NCBI GenBank assembly: GCA_002392915.1
Contig: DGHQ01000023.1
Location: 85,994-149,993 of the forward strand
DNA length: 64,000 nucleotides
Reading direction: 5' to 3'
DNA from: Bacteroidales bacterium UBA3844
Lineage (GTDB): Bacteria; Bacteroidota; Bacteroidia; Bacteroidales; Paludibacteraceae
Made by a program: the position numbers and the translations under genes. The notes under the pieces were generated by a model. That model did no database searches. It was not told the origin of the DNA and saw only the letters and a program-made list of their open reading frames with translations. Positions 51,003 through 61,700 of this stretch are shown here, piece by piece; position 1 is the first letter of the stretch, and every line of letters starts with the position of its first letter.

Positions 51003-52736
51003 TCAAAAATTAGCTGAATATGTAATTCTTGCCAATAACTCATAAACATTTGTTGACGTTGCCGTCGAACCTAAATATCGTGTGAAATTACCGTCTAACG
51101 AGAATGAATGAGAACCTAATTTCTCGTTTTTAGCTTTTATTGTGTATGTCGTGCCTAACTGACTGTTCAGCATACCACCCATTTCTCGGCCTTCAACTTG
51201 ATTCATATTGCAAATTGTAGAAAAAGAAGTTGATATTTTATCTTGAACAAAAGACTTCGTGATTCTAGCGCCGGGACCATAATAGTAGGTGTTCATGTTT
51301 GTCACATCACTATAATTGAAATTAAACAATGCACTCCAAGACAACTTTATTGCATTGTATGTTTTGGAATAAGATGTATTCGCATTGTAAAAATCATTGT
51401 AAGAAGTTTGGACATCCTCAGTCAAACTTTTTGCTTTTTGCATAGAAGCCGAAACTGTTATATTGTTTGGCGATTCCTTGTCGCCAAATAAAAATGATGA
51501 GAATGCAGACAAAGAGTTGGATACCTGATAGAAATTAAGACTATCAAGAGCATCCCTCATAAATGGATATGATTCTGGTTTCATACGCGTATGAGTCTTG
51601 AAATTAGAAAAATTTACGCCTCCGCTCCAAATATTCCCAGATGCATACGATAAATTGGCGGAATATATCAATCGTTTATTATCAGATTGTTTCATATTGT
51701 CCAAATTGTCATACTGAAGACCGAAATTTCCTGAAAAATTCAATTTTCCTTCCAACAATTTTACATTAGGTACTATTGTGTAGTTTTCTCTATCATCATC
51801 AAAACAATATCCTCCTAAAGTAGAATAATAAGGATCAACATGCTCATACTTAACACTCAATCCCCAAATTTTGCCCTGATATCCTAATGATAAATTATAA
51901 GCGTCCACACTTTTATCCGCATTTTCCTTTCCCCACATGTCAATCAAACTTGACGACTCGACTTCTATTCCATCGTCATTCATAATATTTGAATTATAAG
52001 CAGACAATGCATATTCACCAGCAATGAAGAAATACTTCAAAAATGTTTGATTAACAGACAATGATACTGCTGTATTTCTTTTAGGAGTAATATAACATTC
52101 CACCGGTATCATTTGCTTAAGCGAGTTTTCATCATCCTCTCCATGGAAAAAAGTGACCATATAACTACCCTTTTCTGAATTATAGCCAACCTTTGCAGCA
52201 TATCCCATACGTTTATAAGCGATAGTATTAATGTTATCCACTAAAGGATCATATTCAACAGCCTTTTTCAAACGTCCATAAATACCTGAAATATACCAAT
52301 TGCCAGGAGTCAACTCAACACCAGCGCCACTGATCGTATGACCAGCAAGAGTGTATGGTGAATAAGAAAGAGAACTTGTTCCCAACAATAAATGAACCCA
52401 TTTATAACTAGGATCCAACTTAAACCTATTGAATGGCTGCATAAATGATCGTTGGGTATTGCTTAACGAAAATGAGAATGGCATTGCTATTCCACAAACA
52501 TTGATGTTAAGATTACCATTCAAATAGAATGAATAAGGATCACGTGTCACCAAACTATCACTACCTTTGAATAATTCATTAGAAAAAGATATTCCACCAT
52601 TTGCAGTCACACCTTTTTTCAAACTGAAATCGTCCAAATTCTGACGTGTTGATGAAATTTGTGCATGTCCATTCATCAAACTAAGAATGGACAAACAAAT
52701 AACCAATAATAACTTATGATATTTAACAATATTCAT
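51003..52736 (-). CDS. Predicted outer membrane beta-barrel protein
   Basis: 577 aa with a signal peptide (LLLVICLSILSLMNGHAQ). After a ~60-residue N-terminal stretch the sequence is a series of amphipathic strands with aromatic girdles ('YSFYLNGNLNINVCGIAMPF', 'YFFIAGEYALSAYNSNIM', 'LSVKYEHVDPYYSTLGGY') and ends in an aromatic residue (ARITYSANF), the usual outer-membrane insertion signal. A barrel of about 20 or more strands is likely. It lies between the giant adhesin and the 2,241-aa protein, with 18 and 31 bp gaps, so it may anchor or help translocate one of them. No named family is recognised. Confidence 0.8.
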   Translation of the reverse strand: MNIVKYHKLLLVICLSILSLMNGHAQISSTRQNLDDFSLKKGVTANGGISFSNELFKGSDSLVTRDPYSFYLNGNLNINVCGIAMPFSFSLSNTQRSFMQPFNRFKLDPSYKWVHLLLGTSSLSYSPYTLAGHTISGAGVELTPGNWYISGIYGRLKKAVEYDPLVDNINTIAYKRMGYAAKVGYNSEKGSYMVTFFHGEDDENSLKQMIPVECYITPKRNTAVSLSVNQTFLKYFFIAGEYALSAYNSNIMNDDGIEVESSSLIDMWGKENADKSVDAYNLSLGYQGKIWGLSVKYEHVDPYYSTLGGYCFDDDRENYTIVPNVKLLEGKLNFSGNFGLQYDNLDNMKQSDNKRLIYSANLSYASGNIWSGGVNFSNFKTHTRMKPESYPFMRDALDSLNFYQVSNSLSAFSSFLFGDKESPNNITVSASMQKAKSLTEDVQTSYNDFYNANTSYSKTYNAIKLSWSALFNFNYSDVTNMNTYYYGPGARITKSFVQDKISTSFSTICNMNQVEGREMGGMLNSQLGTTYTIKAKNEKLGSHSFSLDGNFTRYLGSTATSTNVYELLARITYSANF

Positions 52737-52754
52737 TTTCCTTATATCACTCGT

Positions 52755-55700
52755 TTATTTTTTAATAATGTATGAATATCTCTTGTCTTTACCATTGACA
52801 TTCATGATAACTATATAGACACCACTTGCTAGATTGTCCAAGCCACTGAACATGTATTCAATCTTGTAGTATCCAGAGGCATCTTTATTTCCAGGTTTTA
52901 ATGGAACAGTTTGTACTAACGTACCTCCATCCATGCTAAACAACTGCAAATCAACAGTAGTATTTGCAACATTTCCTGGTTGCAAATCCAAAGTGATGTA
53001 TGCAGTAGATGTATTTTCAGCAACTGTTGGAGCCACGTAGAAATCAACTATTTCTCCTCCTCTAGGCAAGACTCCTACCTTATCACCAATGTTATAAGCA
53101 GAAGGAGCAATGTATATTTTGCTACAACTCATTTCATATGCACATCCTGAGAAATACGCAGTCATTTTCACTGGAGTTGAAACAACATCAGTCAAAGATT
53201 CCATATAATGACTTCCTGTTGATGTAGTTTTATATTCACGCTTCAATTGTGCAAAATTCATTCGTTTTGCCTGATCCTTATCCACTAATCTAGTGAAATT
53301 AGCATCAAAGAATGAGTCTTCAAACGAACGAGAACCTCTTTCCTTGATCAGAGTTTGAGCATTTACACTACCACCTTCTATATCATAAATAAACATACGT
53401 TTATCCAAAAGTTCCAAAACTTCATCATTAAATTCATAAGTGACACTATCACTTAGAATCAGTTTTTCTGTATCATTTTCCTTCGTATAACAAATGTCAA
53501 TAAAGGTGATGATATCACTTTCCTTACTCCATTGTGAAGTTACAAAATCAATAATAGGTTCTTGGAAAGGTGCATCCTTAAATTCAGCAGTTCCCTTATA
53601 CTCACAATTGTTTGAATCATATACAACACAATCGTATACCTTGCCCAACTCACCATTGACAGAAATAGCCAAACGAGTATCATCTGGATCACTTGTCTTT
53701 CCTTCACACGAGAACGAATAAGGAGCCACACCACCTGTCACATTCTGTGCAAATACAAATCCATTTCCTTCCTCTGGCGACCATCCGTCATTTTTTACAG
53801 CTTCGATAAGATTATCTGAATCGACTTGACTGACATGAGGACAAATTCCACTTGTGAAGAATTCTGCCTTTAACGGTTCTGGTTGGATAATAGTAATCGG
53901 ATTCTCCAATTCCTGAGGACATTCTCTACTATCAACAAGTGTCATGTTGAACACACCTGCATCTAGGTCTTCAACTGTAGTATAATACAAAGAGACTGTA
54001 TCACTCAATTTTTGTTCAATTAGAGAAGAGACAGTAACATTACCATACTGGACTTTTTCACCGTCTTTATCCTTCCATATATTAATACTGTATGGCAAAA
54101 CTCCTCCTTGAGCATACAGATCAACTTTTCCTGTATTTTCGCTATAACACAATGACGAATAAAGTTCCTTCAATGAGAAAACCATCTTTGGAAGAGTGTC
54201 GTTGACTATAATCTCAACATATCCACCACCACATTCTTTGCCACTTTCATGAACGAAGAAACCATACTTGTTTATTCCCTTTTCCTTTGAAGGCACAATC
54301 AAAGTAATTGCTCCATTTTCGACCTTCAAATCTTTAGCGAAAGGAGAAGTGATTGGTGTATAAAGAGTATCCTGTCTTGTATATACATCAACATCAAATA
54401 AAGTACCATCCACAGATCCATTCAAAGAAAGAGGAACTACAACATCCATTCTTGGACATTTCGGAACAATTGTGTCTTTCTTAGGAATTGAAATATCACC
54501 CTTAACTCGGTACTTTTCATCAGCAGTGGCGATACATCCAAACTTATCCATAACCATAACCTTGTATAATCCTGGATCCAAGAATGCACTCATTGCAAAA
54601 CCAGACCTTACGATGTTGTCTTGACTTATTACAATAGAATCCTCTGTTGTCTTGTATCCTAGAGAATTACCATAAGACTCTGGCTCATCCTCATTTGTAA
54701 ACAAATATGTGTAGCTTCCCCAACCTCCACTAGCATGTACACGTATACGTCTAGCAAGAGGATCGCAATAAGCATCTTCTGCATTAAATATTACACTGTC
54801 AATCTTCAATGCCTCCTGAGGATTTTTCAATTCAATCTTTTCATTGTACACACAACCCTTATTATCTGTAACTCTTACTACATACTGACCAGCAGAAAGG
54901 TTTGCTACAGTCTGAACACCTGGTATATAGCAAGCATCAAAATTGTCAGAACTTGGGTTCAACTCAAAGCTCTTTCCAAATGGAGATTCTCCCCATACAG
55001 GAAGGTCACCTATTTCCGATCCATTTAGGTAATATCTTTTTACAAATGAAGTATCATCCATAAAATCAGTACAAGAATCAGCCCTTAGCATATTTAACTT
55101 GTTAAGGTTTCCATTAACCTCCTTAAACCATTCGACAGAAACAATCGACGGGTCTCCATATATGAAATCATCATCTTGTCTAGGAACAGGAGTATATTGT
55201 TGATGAGAGAAATTATTACTTAACATTATATAATATAAGCCATCGTTTTTCACCTCATTGGCAGCGACTGCTATTTTAGCATCAAGGATTCCTATTTCAT
55301 CTGTCGCTTGTAGTAGTTTAAAATTGCCATCCTTAAGCACACCAACTGGATGGTAATACATATACGACGAACTTGGCTGAACCACAAGGTTTCCATTATA
55401 AACATAACCTTCTCTATGAGGTCTGATTGCTATTTCTGCATCATGACGAGGGGAACAACTGATTGGAAGTATCTCCTTATCAAAAATCATATTCTTAGGT
55501 GCAACAACAGAGACTTTTGTTTCAACCGAATCAAGACAACCCTCTAGATCAGATTTGAAAATCAAACTATAATTACCTGGTTTTAGATTTGACACCAAAG
55601 CATATTTTCTAAAGTCTAATAAGCCATTCATATAAACATTTAAAGTCTTAACTTTACTAGAAATGTCAACAAATCTTATAGAGTCCTCATTTTTATACTT

Positions 55701-58700
55701 AGGCATTGAATCTTTTTCAAATACAACTACGGTATCAATCCAAGTACGATAAACTATATTACCATCCTCATCATATTTGATTCTATAGTCATATCTTTCT
55801 GAGAATGTAGTATCACCAACGCCAATCACTAGAGTATCTTTGATAACATACATTTCCATTTCAGGCTCTTTTTTCTCTTCATATACAATCTTCTCTTTTT
55901 CAAAATATGTATATCCGTCAGGAACCTGATATGTGACTTTTTCTTCGAAGCCAGCCAAAATAGGAGCATATGGTCGTCCTCCCTTAGCAGTCAACAAAAT
56001 CATACCATTAGTATCGTATGGGCAATCTAATTTAAGTCTAGAAAGTGGCTCTACAATCAATTCATACTTCTTAATTCCAGGCATCGTTATTTTATCATAA
56101 ACCTTATCCTCTCCACATTCATTTACAACACGAACATGCCATGTTCCTGTTTTAAGAGTGTCTATACGGAAGAACGCTTTCTTATTTTCCTCATCGATTG
56201 TTACAGGATTTGGAAGAATAACATCAACATACTTATCGTTTTCCACTCTTGCGACCTTACATACATGCTGATTTGTCCAACCAGTCACATTAAATGAAGC
56301 TACTCCATTAGGTCGATTAAAGCACGACAACACCTTTTCTATTTTAAGATCAGAGACCTCCGTCAACTTCTTTTCGACAAAGAATGTTTTTGTCTTAATC
56401 TTATTACCACAAACATCAGAAACTTGCAAATAGTATTTTGCACTAGGGAGTGCTCCTATTGTAAGTGTTGCAAGTTGTCCTTCTACTTTTGGAGACATGT
56501 GCTGACTAAAGACAGGAATATCAAAATTCAAACGAGAAAACAATATGTTAAATGATACTTTCCTATATAATGTCACAATATGACTATTATTCCATCCATC
56601 AACAAGCACAGTTACTGAGCCATTAGGAGTTTCACATGTTTGAGGCAAAACAGTCAAATCTGATTTATACTCTAGCTTCTTTAATGCTTCAACTTCAAAT
56701 GTACCAGACACAGACTTGTCTTCCATCACACACTTTGCATTACCGTAGTGTACAGTAACATCGTATAGTCCAGGAGCTAGACAATCTACTAACTGAACCA
56801 AATAAGCTTCTTTATCAGACAGTGTTTTTTCAATCTGTTTTACTACCACGCCGTTCTTCGAAACAACTACAGTCACAACCATGCCAAATGGCAACTTAAT
56901 ATTTCCTGTAGAGAACCAAATGTCAGCACTACCATTATTTCCATTGTGACATTTTTCTGGATATCCAATTGGATCAAGCAACAACTGGGGAAGAACATCC
57001 GCAGTAGGAACCGTGAAAGTCGTAACCATACTGTCACAACCAGCAAGGTCTTTAACCTTTAAAGAATATGTCTTTCCTGATTCTACCGGATATGGAGATT
57101 TTTTCCTAAATGAAGGGCGTGAAGTTGTCAAGCCATCACTCCACTGATAAATATAAGGTGCTGTTTCTCCTGTGACATCAGCAAACATTTCAGCAGCATC
57201 ACAATCAAATCCTGTCAATCCAAACTGTGCAAAAAGAGTATCAGGACCCTTAATTTTAAATGAAATGTATTTAGAATCACCAGAACAAGCCTCATTTTCA
57301 GATGTGTATACGATCTTATGGATACCCTTTCCTAAAGTTGATATTTTTTGAGTTGAAAGGTACTTGATTTCTTCTCCATCTAAAGTTAAAGAAGAATGAC
57401 CTTCAATACCACCACTTAAACTAAGTTCTATCTCTCCGCTTTTCTCTCTTGCACAATATACAGTATCTTTCAATACTTTTACATTCATTGATACAGGTAC
57501 TGGAATTGGCATTTGCTTGCTGCTGATGACAACAGAATCAGAACCACCACAATCATCTTTTACAACAAAATGATATTCACCACCACCTAGGCCTCCAAAC
57601 TCAAATGTTGCTACAGAGCCTTCTATCTTAGAAGGAGTAGTTGATTTGTTGTTCCAAAAAGCATTGTATTTACCCCAACCGTTTACTGTAATAACAACTT
57701 TACCATCCGGTTTTGAATAACACGTTTGTGGATAAATTACTGGATTATTTATCGACAGTGAACCTTCTTTACGAACAACTGTAATTGCAGTATCTACAAA
57801 CTTATCAGACGAGATCTCACAATCAGAAGTTCCATACCTAACAATCAAATTATAATTACCAGAAGGAACTTTATCCAATATAAGAGCACCTTTCTCTAAT
57901 TTGGAAGTAGCAGATTTAACTAACTTATTAGATACACGATCGTTCACCAAAGCAGTAACTGCTTGTTGTTTGTTATTATTTGCATAATCAATTTTTAATT
58001 CAAATGCATCTTCATTGAAGCAAACCGATTGTTGAGAAATTGATTTAACTTCAATTTGATCCAAATCATCAACAGTAGATAGTTTAACTGTTTCATAAAC
58101 AGAAGAACAATTGTTCGAATCTGTAACTTTACAAATATAAGTACCTGCTCCTACATTATTCAAAACAGAATTTTTAGTCACAATAGAGTCTCCCTGTGGA
58201 GTCACCCATGTGAACAGATACTCTTCATTCTCTCCTGTAACCGTTGCCTTTATAAGTGTTCCATCCTCACACAATTTATCAGCTTCAGCATTTGACATCA
58301 AACTTAAATTAAGTGTATCTGGTGTAGATACATAAACTGTTTCAGACAAAGAATCAGAACACTCTTCTAAGTTTGAACGCAATAAAAAATGATACTTTCC
58401 ATCAGGAAGGTTTTCAATTTTTATCGTTGACTGACCATCCACATTCTTTTCTACATTGACAGAATCTGAAGTCACAGAGAATATTGGTTCGAATCCACCA
58501 GAAATTGCGAACTCAACAAAACCTCTATCTTTACTACACTTAAAACCATCTATCATTTTATCCGAGATAGACATCTTCAACTCATCAGGGGCAATCACCA
58601 AAATTTCTTTCAAATCATACTTATCACCACATGAGTTAACTGCTGTTAGATGATGAATTCCTGGTTGTAATGCATATACATAAATAGTTGCTAAATCTGA

Positions 58701-61700
58701 TTCTGTACTAGAAATATAAGAGTTACCCAATTCTAAATTCTCAGACAAAGCGATATCATCCAAATAAATTGTCATTGATGAATTGTATCCGTATGCTTTA
58801 ATTTCACAATCAGCAGTAGATTCTTTACGACAAAGTGTCACAAGTGTATCTGGAGCTTCTACATGAAGTTTCTGAATGTTATCAACTGTAATATTGAATG
58901 TAGTATCAGTGGAACATAATTTTGTATTATGAACGTTGATTGAATAAGTACCTGGCATCAACTTGTCAAATATAAAATACTGACTTGTTTCGGATAGAAT
59001 ATCAGAATCGACACTTTCTTTAGTTGAGTCACACAAAGTAACAGACCATGAAGAATTGTTATTTTGCTCAAGGGCAAAAGCAACCGAACCTCCAGGGCCA
59101 TCAGCACAAACTGTTTTATTAGCATTTGTGTATGTGATTTTTACGTTATGTGATTCTATAATATGAAGATAAAGAATTTCTACAGTATCACAAGTCAAAG
59201 AAGAACCTATAACATTTTTGAATACTTCATCTCCACTCTCAGGCAAATTTTCTGCACTTAATGACCAATTACCATTAACATAATCTAAACCTCCACATAT
59301 TGTGTCATAAACAGCATCCATAACAAAAGGTTCAACTGTACTGACTTCAATAGTTTCATATGAACCAATACATGTTGCAGGCAAACGATCAACACCTCTC
59401 TGGTCGTCGTTTATTATTGTTTTTGTAACTGGCAAACGAAGAGAAGTACCATCAGCCAAGACATCTGATTTCAAGGCTATAGTAGGAGTGAATCCTCCAT
59501 TATTTTGGGTAGTATTTCCCTCACCCTCCATATTTTTAAGGATATTCTCAACTGAAGATGTCTTATCAAACTTAGAGATAAAGTTTGCAGATAATTCATC
59601 AGTATAAAGGTTGTATTGAGATTCTATTTTACCTTTTTCAGAAACGGAACCTTTAACAATATTACCTATCATCAACAACTCAGTAGCATTGTTTGTTGAA
59701 ATATTTGCCAAGATAGTATTGTTATACAATTCAGCATTTACATCAGTCACAAACATTGTCTTACCGTCATTCAAGATAGTATTATTACTCAAAACAGCAT
59801 TACCTTGATTGTAAAGATTTAACACTTCACTTGAACCATTTTCAAATGTAGAGTACGTAATATATGTAGTATCTTTTTCTCTAATTGAATTAGTGAAACC
59901 AGTGTAATAATTGCCATAGAAATAAGATTCATTTACTTTACCAGAACAATCAAAAGCCATCATACCATAATTGTTTTGAGTGAAAGTACAGCGTTCAACA
60001 CTGAAACTTGCGTTCTCAGCCTGAATCTTGACAGCAGCGCTTCCACTTGAATTGTGGGCGTACGAGCCGAAGAATTCGATGCCACTGATAACGATAGTGC
60101 CTTCACCTTTCGTCTCAACCTGGAAAATCGCATGACAATCGTCTTTCCTATAATCAGCATACTCACCCACAGCGTCAAACTTGGCAGGAGTATTGCCTTC
60201 ATTGTCTCCACTCAGAATGGTCTTATAGACAGCAGGATCAGCTTTCAATTCTATTCCTTTTGATTTATCCGAATAGCCACCATCTATGCTTACGCACTTA
60301 TCCGAGAAGAACACCTTATCGTAATCTTTAGAAGGTATACCACCAACAATATCATAAACTGGAAGATATTCACCTTCAGCAATATGGAATTTAGAATTAG
60401 GTTCAACCAAATTCAATACAGCAGCGAAGTCTTCTCCATTCATTGCGTCATCCCAAGACGAGCCGTCGCCCTTTCCGCTACGTTCCATTTTCACAAAATA
60501 TCCGACCTCATTTGGAACAGGCTTAACAAACAGATTCAGAAGCACTACTCTATCACAATCATTTCCGTCAGTGAAGGTTTCAATAAGCTCATGACGTCCA
60601 ACCTGAGTGAAGACACTATCATTGAAACTCTCTCCACAAAAAATTGTATCACGCAAGAAAGTTGTGTCACCAGTGCATCTCATCTCGTATGCTCCCATAC
60701 AAGTTGAATCCAGACGCTCCACTCCACGCTGGTCTGTAAGGACATTCTCGATACGTGGGAAACGGATGGATTTACCGTCTGAAAGTTTGTCTGATTTTAG
60801 AGCGACAGTTGGAGTGAAGCCACCGTTGTCAGAAAGAGTAGGAATAAACGTATTATTGTTCAAATCATAAACACCATCCAAGATGACCCCAAATTCACTA
60901 ATAGGCACTGATATAACACCATCAACAGAAATGTTGTCAGAAACTAAATTTGATTCACCCAATACACCCAAATAGCGTCCAATAGTCGTATCAGAAACAA
61001 TAATATTTCCTTCAATCAAAGTTTTCCCCAAATTGAAACATGGCACATGATTATTAACAAATGTATTATTTACCACATGCGTAATATCATTTCCATCAAT
61101 CACATTCGTACTGCTAAAATACTCCCGATCATCATTTTTGTAAAACGTATTATTCGACAAACATTTATACAAAGTGTTATTTCCACGTGCGGTTGAATAT
61201 ATAGCATTACCTAGACCCAATAATGTATAATTATCAACAAATGTACATCCATCAATAGAAATACTATCCCCATTTAATAAATAAATAGAGCCACCATGAG
61301 TCGCCGAATTATTTTTAAAATAAGAATGTTTTATATGACTATTATTTTTATTTGTAACAATAGCAATTGCACCTCCTCCTGAAGTAGGATATCCATTCAT
61401 CCCTACTTTGTTATTCTCAAAAATACACTTATCTACATTTATAATACCTTGCGAATAAATAGCAGCTCCACAATAAACTGGAGTTCTAGAAGGAGAAAAT
61501 AAAACATTATCTTCAAATTTTGAATTAGAAACGGTCAAAGAGGCTTCTTCACTAACATTAATTGAGGGTGCCCAAGATTTAGTAAATAAACATGAATCAA
61601 TAAATGCAGACGAACTATTTTTCAACAAAATAGCACAAAAGCAAGAATCAAAAACACATTGATTAACAATAAAATTACCATTAGAAATGATCGCAGCACT